A stretch of DNA of 64,000 bases from Vulcanimicrobiota bacterium (GTDB taxonomy: Bacteria; Vulcanimicrobiota; Xenobia; Xenobiales; JADMJV01). Where the stretch lies: the NCBI GenBank assembly GCA_019637395.1, contig JAHBVR010000003.1, positions 434,001 through 498,000 of the forward strand. The letters are read 5' to 3'. Under the pieces are notes generated by a model, which worked only from the letters and a program-made list of their open reading frames with translations, was not told where the DNA came from and searched no databases. A program made the position numbers and the translations under genes. Below are positions 7,522-15,072 of the stretch, one piece after another; within the stretch, counting starts at the first letter, position 1; each line of letters starts with the position of its first letter.

Positions 7522-8658
7522 ATGGAGTTAGAGTGTGAAAAAAATCATCTGGTCCAGGCCCTACAAGTCGTAAGCCGGGCTATCAACCCGCGCAGCCCCC
7601 TGCCCATCCTCAGTCACGTGCTTTTCCAATGCCAGGGAGAACAGCTCAGTTGCACGGCCACCGATCTCGACTTTGGCGTGGTGATCAGCGTGGGCGCTTC
7701 CGCACTCGACTCCGGATCGGTCGCCTGCCCGGCTCGCCTGCTCAATGACATCGTAGCCAAGTTGCCCGGGGCTCCGGTTCGCTTGAAGGCGAACGCTGAC
7801 GGTCGCCTGCATATTCATTGCGGACGCTCGAAGTTCGAAATCTCCACGCTACCGGCTGAAGAGTTTCCAGGTATTCCCCAGCCCGGTGAATTGCCTCAAG
7901 TCGGAGCTCCTCAAAAGTCACTCAAAGGAGCCATCCGGCGAGTGACCTTCGCGACTGCCAGCAGTGAAGAATCGCGAGCCGTGATGACCGGCGTCTATAC
8001 TCATATCGAAGGCTCTCAGTTGACTTTGGTGGCCACTGATGGCCGGCGTATGGCTTATCACGAGCTGGCTATCGATAATCCGGAAGGTTTGCAGGTTCAG
8101 GCTATCGTGCCGGGTCGAGCCATGTTGGAATTGTCCCGCCTGCTCAACGACAGTGAAGAACCGGTCTACTTCAGTTTGGCCCAGGGCCAGTTCTACTGCA
8201 GCATCGGTAACGTGGCCATGCATTCGCGCTTGTTGGAAGGCGTTTTTCCTGACTATCGGCGAGTACTTCCCCAAAGCTTTCAGCGTTTTGCCCGGGTGGG
8301 ACGGGAAAGCCTTTTGGGCGCGATCCAACGTATGCTGGTGGTCGCCCAGGAAAAGCAGTCCCCGAATCTGATTGTGATGGACGTGGGCGGTGATTCGATG
8401 ACCCTGTCGGCCAATACGCCGGACGTGGGGGTAGCGCAAGAGGAAGTGGCCGTGGTATACGAGGGCGACCCTCTCAAGATCGCTTTCAACGGGAAGTATG
8501 TGGTGGATGCTTTAAGCGTACTCGATTGCGAGGAAGTGGAGTTCGACCTGCAGGACGATACGCGCAGTGGAGTGATCCGTCCCTACGGACAAATCGAATA
8601 CAAGTATGTGGTCATGCCGGTGCGCCTCCGCGAGGTGGTCGAAGAAGCCGCCGTATAG
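7522..8658 (+). CDS. dnaN: DNA polymerase III beta subunit (sliding clamp)
   Basis: DnaN forms the ring-shaped dimer that tethers polymerase III to DNA. The 378-residue sequence has the normal three-domain length. Recognisable pieces are MELECEKNHLVQALQVVSRAI at the start, RSPLPILSHVLFQ, VATDGRRMAYHEL in domain II and the C-terminal YVVMPVRL that lines the binding pocket for client peptides. ATG at 7522 is chosen over the in-frame ATG at 7510 because GGAGGT (7512-7517) lies four bases before 7522 and would overlap the coding sequence otherwise. It directly follows the origin. The usual recF and gyrB genes do not follow; nusA does. Confidence 0.96.
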   Translation: MELECEKNHLVQALQVVSRAINPRSPLPILSHVLFQCQGEQLSCTATDLDFGVVISVGASALDSGSVACPARLLNDIVAKLPGAPVRLKANADGRLHIHCGRSKFEISTLPAEEFPGIPQPGELPQVGAPQKSLKGAIRRVTFATASSEESRAVMTGVYTHIEGSQLTLVATDGRRMAYHELAIDNPEGLQVQAIVPGRAMLELSRLLNDSEEPVYFSLAQGQFYCSIGNVAMHSRLLEGVFPDYRRVLPQSFQRFARVGRESLLGAIQRMLVVAQEKQSPNLIVMDVGGDSMTLSANTPDVGVAQEEVAVVYEGDPLKIAFNGKYVVDALSVLDCEEVEFDLQDDTRSGVIRPYGQIEYKYVVMPVRLREVVEEAAV

Positions 8659-8664
8659 CCGTGG

Positions 8665-8693
8665 TTGCATGGAAAAAAAGGTCATGATATAGT
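8665..8693 (+). promoter_or_regulatory. Sigma-70-type promoter of the nusA operon
   Basis: TTGCAT (8665-8670), a 17-base spacer and TATAGT (8688-8693) lie just after the dnaN stop. Transcription would start near 8700, giving a leader of about 150 bases that contains the three hairpins below. Confidence 0.72.
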
Positions 8694-8707
8694 AACCGGG
8701 CTCAATT

Positions 8708-8756
8708 TACCGGAGGGCTTCTAAGCGCTTCAGAATCCCTTAGAAGCCGGCCGGTA
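8708..8756 (+). promoter_or_regulatory. Leader hairpin 1 of the nusA operon
   Basis: TACCGG (8708-8713) and GGCTTCTAAG (8716-8725) pair with CTTAGAAGCC (8739-8748) and CCGGTA (8751-8756). This is a 16-pair stem with a two-base internal loop and a 13-base apical loop. It begins almost at the predicted transcript start and lacks a T-run. Confidence 0.65.
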
Positions 8757-8770
8757 CAAGACCTAGCGCT

Positions 8771-8807
8771 GATGCGAAAGGGGTGACTCTTTCGCATCAA
8801 GCTTTTT
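8771..8807 (+). terminator. Leader hairpin 2: candidate attenuator terminator before nusA
   Basis: GATGCGAAAG (8771-8780) and CTTTCGCATC (8789-8798) form a perfect 10-pair stem with an 8-base loop, followed by AAGCTTTTT. The GATGC and GCATC arms can also pair with the arms of hairpin 3. That would allow terminator/antiterminator switching. Confidence 0.6.
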
Positions 8808-8816
8808 GGGAGAAAT

Positions 8817-8836
8817 GCATCTGAAGAGTCAGATGC
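8817..8836 (+). promoter_or_regulatory. Leader hairpin 3 next to the nusA ribosome site
   Basis: GCATCTGA (8817-8824) and TCAGATGC (8829-8836) pair perfectly around AGAG. The ribosome site GGAGGT follows within a few bases, so the stem could affect translation of nusA as well as compete with hairpin 2. Confidence 0.6.
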
Positions 8837-8853
8837 TTCGGAGGTTGTAGGCA

Positions 8854-10263
8854 ATGAATACAGATTTTCTCAGTGCGTTGAAGCAGATCGAGCGGGAGCG
8901 CAATATCCCTATGGATATGCTGCTCAAAGCCATCGAGGATGCGCTGGTGGCTGCCTACAAACGGAATTTCGGTGAACAGAACGTGATCATCGAAATCGAT
9001 CGTGCTTCCGGCGAACTCCATATCTGGCAACGTAAGCTGGTTGTACCTGAAGTCGAAGAACCGGGGCTGGAAATGTCGCTTGAGGAAGCCCTCGAGTTTT
9101 CCCCAGAAGCCGATATCGGTATGGAAATCGACATGGAAGTTCCCAACGATACCTTTGGCCGCATCGCTGCCCAGACCGCCAAGCAGGTGATCGTGCAGCG
9201 CATTCGCGAGGCCGAGCGTGAAATCGTCTACGGCGAGTATATCAAGCGTGAAGGTGAATTGATCAGTGGAACGGTGCAGCGCTACGAGCGCCGTGACTTA
9301 TTGGTCGACCTGGGCCGCGCCGAAGGCGTGATCCCGCCTAACGAGCAGGCTCACAACGAGTGGTTCCGCCAGGGCGACCGCGTGCGCGCTTATGTGATGG
9401 AAGTGAAAACTTCCCAACGGGGACCACAGGTGGTGCTCTCGCGCGCTCAGCCAGGTTTCTTGGTAGAGCTGTTCAAAATGGAGGTGCCTGAGATTCGTCA
9501 CGGCATCATCCAGGTCAAGGCGGTCGTTCGCGAAGCGGGTTTTCGCTCCAAAATTGCCGTCAAGTCACTCGACAGCGCCGTCGATCCGGTGGGAGCCTGT
9601 GTGGGTCCCAAGGGCAGCCGCGTCCAGGCCGTGGTGGATGAGCTGCGCGGGGAGAAGATCGACGTAATTCCCTGGTCGGATGATCCCATCACGCTGGTGG
9701 CCAACAGCCTGCAACCCGCTCGGGTGCTGCGCGTTACTCTCTATGAAGAGGAGCGCTTGGCTCTGGTGGTGGTCCCCGACAGTCAGTTGTCGCTGGCTAT
9801 CGGCAAGGAGGGTCAGAATGCCCGCCTGGCCGCCCGTCTGACCGGTTGGAAGATCGACATCAAGAGCGAGTCCCAGGCTCGCGACTTCGTGGAGCAAGAA
9901 GCCAAGATTCGCGAAGCCCGCGAGAAGCAGCGCGCCATTCAGGCAGCGGCCCAGGCAGCCAAAGAAGCTGCCGAGGCGGCCGCCCGTCCTAAGGTGGAGG
10001 CCGTGGCCAAGCCGGTGGTTAATGTCGCGCCCGCTCCGGTCGAAGAAGAAGAAGAAATCGATATGACCACGGTCAATCCCGATTACTTCGAAATCGCCGA
10101 CCTGCAGGAGGTTGACGAGGAAGGTTACGATAGCACTCCCATCGGCATTGATCCGAAAGAAGCCTTTTCGGTAGTGAACGTATTGGGTAAGGGTGCGGTT
10201 GACGAAAATGAGGACGGCGGACGCGGTGGTAAGAAGCGCGGACGCGGAAAGGGCGATGACTAG
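8854..10263 (+). CDS. nusA: Transcription termination/antitermination factor NusA
   Basis: NusA binds RNA polymerase and nascent RNA and modulates pausing, termination and antitermination. The N-terminal RNAP-binding domain opens with MNTDFLSALKQIERERNIP. An S1 domain follows (GTVQRYERRDLLVDLGRAEGV), then two KH domains (VGACVGPKGSRVQAVVDEL; SLAIGKEGQNARLAARLTGW). After about residue 350 there is an Ala/Glu-rich helical linker and an acidic tail ending in a Gly/Arg/Lys-rich stretch, a lineage-specific extension to 469 residues. rimP, the usual gene before nusA, is missing; a strong promoter and a structured leader lie there instead. ylxR overlaps its last codons. Confidence 0.96.
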   Translation: MNTDFLSALKQIERERNIPMDMLLKAIEDALVAAYKRNFGEQNVIIEIDRASGELHIWQRKLVVPEVEEPGLEMSLEEALEFSPEADIGMEIDMEVPNDTFGRIAAQTAKQVIVQRIREAEREIVYGEYIKREGELISGTVQRYERRDLLVDLGRAEGVIPPNEQAHNEWFRQGDRVRAYVMEVKTSQRGPQVVLSRAQPGFLVELFKMEVPEIRHGIIQVKAVVREAGFRSKIAVKSLDSAVDPVGACVGPKGSRVQAVVDELRGEKIDVIPWSDDPITLVANSLQPARVLRVTLYEEERLALVVVPDSQLSLAIGKEGQNARLAARLTGWKIDIKSESQARDFVEQEAKIREAREKQRAIQAAAQAAKEAAEAAARPKVEAVAKPVVNVAPAPVEEEEEIDMTTVNPDYFEIADLQEVDEEGYDSTPIGIDPKEAFSVVNVLGKGAVDENEDGGRGGKKRGRGKGDD

Positions 10264-10564
10264 CCCAAACAAGCCTATTCCCGAACGGATGTGCTTGGTT
10301 TGCCGGGTTTTAAAGACCCGCGATCAGCTCTACCGCTTGGTGAAATCAAAGGAGGACGGACGCTTCCTTCCCAATCAGGACGGAAGTTTGCCCGGTAAGG
10401 GGATTTACTTTTGCCGAACCGGAGACTGTTTGCAGCGAATGCAAAAGGAAAGGCGCTTGCGCCGGCAGCTGTTGGAGAAATTGAGTGACAGCGCGCTGGA
10501 TTGGATGCGGGCGTCCCAGGGAGATTTAAGCGGTGACAAACTTAACAAAAGTGAGAGTGTATGA
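10256..10564 (+). CDS. ylxR: YlxR/RnpM family RNA-binding protein
   Basis: This small basic protein (102 residues) has the YlxR (DUF448) signature: PERMCLVCR, LYRLV, LPGKGIYFC and RRLRRQL. YlxR is conserved between nusA and infB; in Bacillus it has been linked to RNase P modulation and to metabolic gene regulation. ATG at 10256 lies inside the last nusA codons (ATGACTAG), which implies coupled translation. Its end overlaps the infB start by about 32 bases, so all four genes of the operon are translationally linked. Confidence 0.9.
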   Translation: MTSPNKPIPERMCLVCRVLKTRDQLYRLVKSKEDGRFLPNQDGSLPGKGIYFCRTGDCLQRMQKERRLRRQLLEKLSDSALDWMRASQGDLSGDKLNKSESV

Positions 10565-13181
10565 ACTGGCCCGTGAGCTGGGAATGGATGACAGCAAGCC
10601 GCTGATGAAGCTACTTCGCGACATGGGGTACGACGTGAAGACCGCTTCTAACACCTTGTCTGACGAAGCCGTCAAGAAGATCCGCGAGGTCGTGGCCCCG
10701 CATATGGAACAAGCCCGTAAGGAGACTCCTGCCCCTGTGGCCAAAGTTGATGAACCTAAGAAAACGGCTGCCCCCGCGGCCCGAGTGGTTGCTCCCGCAA
10801 CCCCCAATCGCGTCGTGCGCATCGCCAACCGCGCCACTTCGGCCGAGAAGGAAGCCATTCTAGATCGCCATCGCCGCAAGCTATCGGGGGAAAGCCCGAT
10901 GGAAACGGCCCTGGAGGCCAAACAGTCTATTCAAGAGCCGGTCGCTCCGCCGCCTGTTCCGGTGGTGGAAGAAGTGCCTCCCCCAGTTCCGGAACCGGTC
11001 GTGGAGGAGCAGGCTCCCCCCGTGGAGCCGCCGGCTCCTCAGCCGGTGGCCGAGACTCCTCGCCCGGTCGAAGCCGCTCCTACTCCGGAGGCGGCCCGTC
11101 CCGGAGAGAATCGGCCTCGTCCCGTGGATCAACAGATCGCCGCCGAATATCGGGAACGAACCACGGCTCCGACTCCCCCACCCCCGGCTCCGCCTGTGGA
11201 TAACCGTGGTGGTTTCAGGCCCAATCAGCCCGGTGGCCCTAAGACCCGCGAAATCAGCCCCTCGCGTGGTCCGATCAAGAAAGGTGGGCCTCAGAAGCCT
11301 GGCGTTTCCGTCGCTCCAGGACTTACGCACCAGCAGAAACCACCGGGACGTTTTGGGGGCCGGCCTCAAGGCGGGCGGGGCGGCCCGCGCCGTTCCCATC
11401 AGCATCACGCCCCCCGAGTGGAGACGGTGAAAGCTCTGGATTTGCCGGAATTGATCTCGGTTGCCGATCTGGCGGGCCGCCTGAGCACTTCTCCCGGTGA
11501 ACTTATCAAAGCTCTCATCAAAGAAGGTCAGATGGTTTCTATTAACCAGGCCTTGGATTACGCCACCGCCGCCCGTCTGGCGGAGCAATACGGTTTCGTG
11601 GTTCAGGAATCGGCCGATGAGCTGCCCGATCTCGACTTGCTGGAAAGCGAAGACAACGGCGATACCACCCCGCGTCCTCCGGTCGTCACCGTGCTCGGCC
11701 ACGTGGATCATGGCAAGACCAGCTTGCTTGACGCCATCCGCAGCGCCAACGTGACCGCCTCCGAAGCCGGCGGCATCACCCAGCGCATCGGTGCTTATAC
11801 CGTTCGGCAGGGCGAGAGCGTGATCACCTTTATCGACACCCCGGGACACGAAGCGTTCACACAGATGCGCGCCCGTGGTGCCCAGGTGACGGACGTGGCT
11901 ATCCTGGTGGTGGCCGCCGATGACGGCGTCATGCCGCAGACGGTGGAAGCCATCAATCACGCGAAAGCCGCCAAGGTGCCGATCATCGTGGCCGTCAACA
12001 AAATCGACAAGCCTAACGCCAACCCGGATAAGGTTCTCCAGCAGTTGACCGAGTATAATCTGGTGCCCGAGTCTTGGGGCGGCGATACCATCACGGTGGG
12101 CGTCTCCGCTCTCAAGAAAGAAGGCATCACCGAGCTTCTCGAAATGATCGGACTGGTTTCCGAGATGCAGAATCTCAAGGCCAATCCCGATCGCACCGCT
12201 TTGGGAAGCATCATCGAAGCCGGCCTGGACAAAGGCGTGGGTCCGGTGGCCACCGTGCTGGTGCAGAACGGCACCCTGAAGGTGGGCGACACCGTAGTGG
12301 TGGGACGCACCTGGGGTCGCGTGCGCGGTCTGCGCGGACCGGACGGCAAGAATGTCAAGACGGCGGGACCCAGCTATCCGGCGGAGATCATCGGTCTCAA
12401 CGAGATCCCCGACGCCGGCGATCACATGCAGGTGGTCGAGGACGAAAAGGTGGCCAAACAGGTCGCCGAGGCTCGTTCCGACAAATCCCGCGCCAACCGC
12501 ATCCGAGCCGTGGGCGGCAAAACCAGTCTGGAGGATTTCCTCTCTCAGTCCGGCGACAATGCCTCCAAGGAACTACGCGTCATCGTCAAAGCCGATGGCC
12601 AGGGCAGTCTGGAGGCCTTGTTGGCCAGCCTGGACAAACAGTCCACCGACGAAGTCAAGTTGGTGGTCACCCACAGCGCCGTGGGCGCGATTCGCGAATC
12701 CGACGTGATGCTGGCCAATGCTTCGCAAGCCATGATCATCGGCTTCAACGTGCGTCCCGACGCCTCGGTGAAGCGCTTGGCCGAGCAGGATGGCGTGGAG
12801 ATTCGTCTCTACCGCGTCATCTACCACATGCTCGAGGAGATTCGTAAAGCCATGGCCGGTCTGCTTACGCCGGACGTGTCCGAAGTGCACCTCGGGCGGG
12901 TGGAAATCCGCCAGGTCATCAAGGTTACCCGGGTCGGCAAAATCGCCGGTTGTATGGTGCAGGAGGGCAAGATCACCCGCGACAGCGAGGTGCGTTTGGT
13001 GCGCGACGGCATCGTCATCCACGAAGGCCGGCTGGAATCGCTCAAGCGCTTCAAGGACGACGTGCGCGAAGTTCTCGAAGGCTTCGAATGCGGTTTGACC
13101 GTGCTCAACTACCCCGACATCCAGGAAGGCGATATTCTGGAGGCTTTCCGCAAGGAAGTCACCATCCGGGAAGACCTCTAA
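10533..13181 (+). CDS. infB: Translation initiation factor IF-2
   Basis: IF-2 is the GTPase that brings initiator tRNA to the 30S subunit and drives subunit joining. Order in the 882-residue protein: an N-terminal IF2N-like helical module ([20 protein letters not shown]), a long Pro/Ala/Glu then Gly/Arg-rich linker (about residues 65-295), a second IF2N-like module ([18 protein letters not shown]), and the GTPase with [12 protein letters not shown] (G1), DTPGHEAF (G3) and NKIDKPNA (G4). Domains II, III and IV follow to the C-terminus. The start is GTG at 10533, inside ylxR. The linker is of low complexity and probably disordered. Confidence 0.97.
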   Translation: MTNLTKVRVYELARELGMDDSKPLMKLLRDMGYDVKTASNTLSDEAVKKIREVVAPHMEQARKETPAPVAKVDEPKKTAAPAARVVAPATPNRVVRIANRATSAEKEAILDRHRRKLSGESPMETALEAKQSIQEPVAPPPVPVVEEVPPPVPEPVVEEQAPPVEPPAPQPVAETPRPVEAAPTPEAARPGENRPRPVDQQIAAEYRERTTAPTPPPPAPPVDNRGGFRPNQPGGPKTREISPSRGPIKKGGPQKPGVSVAPGLTHQQKPPGRFGGRPQGGRGGPRRSHQHHAPRVETVKALDLPELISVADLAGRLSTSPGELIKALIKEGQMVSINQALDYATAARLAEQYGFVVQESADELPDLDLLESEDNGDTTPRPPVVTVLGHVDHGKTSLLDAIRSANVTASEAGGITQRIGAYTVRQGESVITFIDTPGHEAFTQMRARGAQVTDVAILVVAADDGVMPQTVEAINHAKAAKVPIIVAVNKIDKPNANPDKVLQQLTEYNLVPESWGGDTITVGVSALKKEGITELLEMIGLVSEMQNLKANPDRTALGSIIEAGLDKGVGPVATVLVQNGTLKVGDTVVVGRTWGRVRGLRGPDGKNVKTAGPSYPAEIIGLNEIPDAGDHMQVVEDEKVAKQVAEARSDKSRANRIRAVGGKTSLEDFLSQSGDNASKELRVIVKADGQGSLEALLASLDKQSTDEVKLVVTHSAVGAIRESDVMLANASQAMIIGFNVRPDASVKRLAEQDGVEIRLYRVIYHMLEEIRKAMAGLLTPDVSEVHLGRVEIRQVIKVTRVGKIAGCMVQEGKITRDSEVRLVRDGIVIHEGRLESLKRFKDDVREVLEGFECGLTVLNYPDIQEGDILEAFRKEVTIREDL

Positions 13182-13556
13182 ATGGCGGGAAGCCGCCGAA
13201 TTCACCGCGTCAATGACCTGATTCAAGAAGTCGCCAACGAGGTGATGCGCCAGGTCAAAGACCCGGCCGTGGAAGGTGCCCTGATCACCATTACTTCGGT
13301 CAACGTCTCGCCCGACATGAGTTCGGCACGTCTCTACGTGACCGTGATGGGCAAGCCGGTGGCCGAGGTGGTGGAGGGCTTGAACCGCGCGTCCGGGTTT
13401 TTTCGCCGAGAAATCACCCGCCAGGTGAGCCTCAAACGCGTGCCTTCCATCCAGTTTCTCTACGACGACACGCTGGACCACGCCATGAAGGTGCAGAAGT
13501 TGTTGCACGAGGCGTCGCTGCAGTCTACCCAGGCTCAACCCGAAGAGCAATCATGA
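13182..13556 (+). CDS. rbfA: Ribosome-binding factor A
   Basis: RbfA is a KH-fold 30S maturation factor that helps finish the 16S rRNA 5' end. The 124-residue protein shows the family pattern: RVNDLIQEVANEVMRQVKDP, ITSVNVSPDMSSARLYVTVMG, ASGFFRREITRQVSLKRVP and LHFLYDDTLD-like FLYDDTLDHAMKV. ATG follows the infB stop with no gap. It completes the nusA operon. Confidence 0.94.
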   Translation: MAGSRRIHRVNDLIQEVANEVMRQVKDPAVEGALITITSVNVSPDMSSARLYVTVMGKPVAEVVEGLNRASGFFRREITRQVSLKRVPSIQFLYDDTLDHAMKVQKLLHEASLQSTQAQPEEQS

Positions 13557-13610
13557 TTCTTTAAGGGCGTCTGGGATATGCTCCACTTACTATCGGAAAG
13601 GAGCGTGTCC

Positions 13611-13967
13611 GTGGCCCTGCAAGCACCCAATCTTGGTCTCGATCGTCGTGGCTGTGGACGCGTTTCCCATCGCAGCGAAGTGCTGGTAAAAGGGGCAGCG
13701 GCCACCTTTGGCCGGGGAACCACCCGCGATGTCAATGAGAGCGGCGCGCGCCTGGTGGTCTCCGAAAAGGTGAAACCCGGCCATGACCTGGTCGTCTACC
13801 TCAAGCTGGAAGCCCAACGCGCTTTGAGTTTCCTGGCTACCGTGGTGTGGACGAAATCCACCGAAAACGGTACCGAAGTCGGCGTACGTTTTCAGGATGG
13901 CTGCAATGCCGACCGGCGCCGCTTAAACCGCTGGCTCCACCACCGCCGGCTGCTTTCTTTCGCTTAA
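13611..13967 (+). CDS. PilZ-domain protein, putative c-di-GMP receptor
   Basis: This 118-residue protein has the PilZ elements: an Arg-rich RRGCGR stretch and, about 30 residues later, DVNESGARL (the D/NxSxxG motif). A beta-barrel pattern follows, ending VGVRFQDG. PilZ domains bind cyclic di-GMP and control motility, pili or polysaccharide synthesis. GTG at 13611 is preferred because AAAGGAG (13597-13603) sits seven bases upstream; the in-frame ATG at 13578 lacks a ribosome site. It lies 54 bases after rbfA, and its last 45 bases overlap the convergent DUF2306 gene. The N-terminal RxxxR is compact, so binding should be tested. Confidence 0.75.
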   Translation: MALQAPNLGLDRRGCGRVSHRSEVLVKGAAATFGRGTTRDVNESGARLVVSEKVKPGHDLVVYLKLEAQRALSFLATVVWTKSTENGTEVGVRFQDGCNADRRRLNRWLHHRRLLSFA

Positions 13968-14573
13968 TAGCCCGCCTTTCCAGGCATAGATCATGGCCGG
14001 CTGCCAGCTGGCCCAGGCCAACCCGCCCGCTACTTGTTCCACTTCCAGATCAAGGTAGGCGGCCGTGCCCAGACCGATGCGCAGCCACACGGCCGAGAAG
14101 GCCAGCGCGTAGTGAAATCTCACCCAAAGCTGGTGTTTGGCCCACTGTCGAGAGCGGGCGGTCTGGTAGGCTCGCCAGGTAGCCCACGCCCACCAGGCGC
14201 TCAAGGTGTAGAAGCTGAGCGTGGCCCCTAGCCCACCCTCGGCGCGACTGCTGAGGGGTAGCCCCGTGAAGATAGCCACGGCCGCGCAACCAAGGTAAAG
14301 CTTGCCCAGCCGGGCATGCCGGCCGCGGGCTAAAGGGAACTGCCAGCGGGCCAGCAGCAGCGGCCCGAGACTGAGCAGCAAGCAGGCGCTGACAGCGTGG
14401 CCTACCACCCAGGGCCACTCGCCGGCGTATTTCGGACCGAAAGGAGGAGAAAAAGCCCCGGGTCCCTGCCAGATCAGATGGAGGGACTGGCCACTCAGGA
14501 CCCAGGCTTGCAGGCTGGCGTAGCCAAAGGCGATGGCCAGCAGCCAGCGCCGGCCGGCTTTAAGGGTGGTCAA
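13923..14573 (-). CDS. DUF2306-like multi-pass membrane protein
   Basis: This 216-residue protein has about six hydrophobic segments. Histidines occur in VGHAVSACLL and WAKHQLWVRFHYALAFSAVWLR, the spacing typical of the DUF2306 family of predicted cytochrome-like membrane proteins. Biochemical function is unknown. The TTG start at 14573 is supported by AAGGAAGGT just upstream; it overlaps the end of the pseudopilin-like gene by 14 bases. It is the last gene of the three-gene minus-strand unit and overlaps the PilZ gene 3' end. Confidence 0.68.
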   Translation of the reverse strand: MTTLKAGRRWLLAIAFGYASLQAWVLSGQSLHLIWQGPGAFSPPFGPKYAGEWPWVVGHAVSACLLLSLGPLLLARWQFPLARGRHARLGKLYLGCAAVAIFTGLPLSSRAEGGLGATLSFYTLSAWWAWATWRAYQTARSRQWAKHQLWVRFHYALAFSAVWLRIGLGTAAYLDLEVEQVAGGLAWASWQPAMIYAWKGGLLSERKQPAVVEPAV

Positions 14574-15042
14574 TCAGACCTTCCTTGGAGTCATACTGGG
14601 GGAAGCCGTGGGGATCGGCATCAAAGCCACGGTAAGCATGGGCATGATCTCCTCTGCAGGTCATGCTGAAGGAATCGGGTTGGGTGGCCACCTCATAGCT
14701 GTAGTCGTGACCAGGCCTCCGGCTCCAGGCGGAGCGGGACGGACAGGTGGGAATCTGTCTCAAGTAGTTCCTCGGTATTAACTTATCCAGTTCCTTGGGA
14801 TAATTTCCCTGGTTGTCGCCGGCGTACATTTCCAGCGCGGTGGCCAGATTCTTCAAGTTCGACTTGCAGGCCGTCAACTGGCCTCGAGCTCGCGCCTTCA
14901 TGAAATTCGGTACCAAAGTCACGAAAAGAATCACTACGACGGCACAGATAATGAGCAAGTCTCTGGGAGAAAAGAACTTTCTCCCGGGGCTGTCCAGATC
15001 GATCGGATTCTCTAAATCAGAGCCTAAAGGTTGTTCCTTCAT
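14560..15042 (-). CDS. Pseudopilin-like protein without a classical prepilin leader
   Basis: This 160-residue protein has one N-terminal membrane helix (LLIICAVVVILFVTLVPNF). It is followed directly by KARARGQLTACKSNLKNLATALEMYAGDNQGNYP, the amphipathic spine found in PulG/GspG-type pseudopilins. About 25 polar residues precede the helix, and no G/A-F(T/S)LxE prepilin peptidase site is visible, so classical processing is unlikely. The C-terminal part has two cysteines (TCPS, MTCRG) that could form a disulphide. It lies 30 bases after the methyltransferase gene and overlaps the DUF2306 gene. It may be a minor pilin or a membrane protein derived from one. Confidence 0.6.
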   Translation of the reverse strand: MKEQPLGSDLENPIDLDSPGRKFFSPRDLLIICAVVVILFVTLVPNFMKARARGQLTACKSNLKNLATALEMYAGDNQGNYPKELDKLIPRNYLRQIPTCPSRSAWSRRPGHDYSYEVATQPDSFSMTCRGDHAHAYRGFDADPHGFPQYDSKEGLIDHP

Positions 15043-15072
15043 GCCTGCTCTACGTTCGTGCCGGAGGCAGGT

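Noticed and set aside
10881-12425. A 514-codon open frame opposite infB
   Set aside because: IF-2 motifs are complete on the plus strand; the opposite frame is His/Gly/Arg-rich shadow coding.
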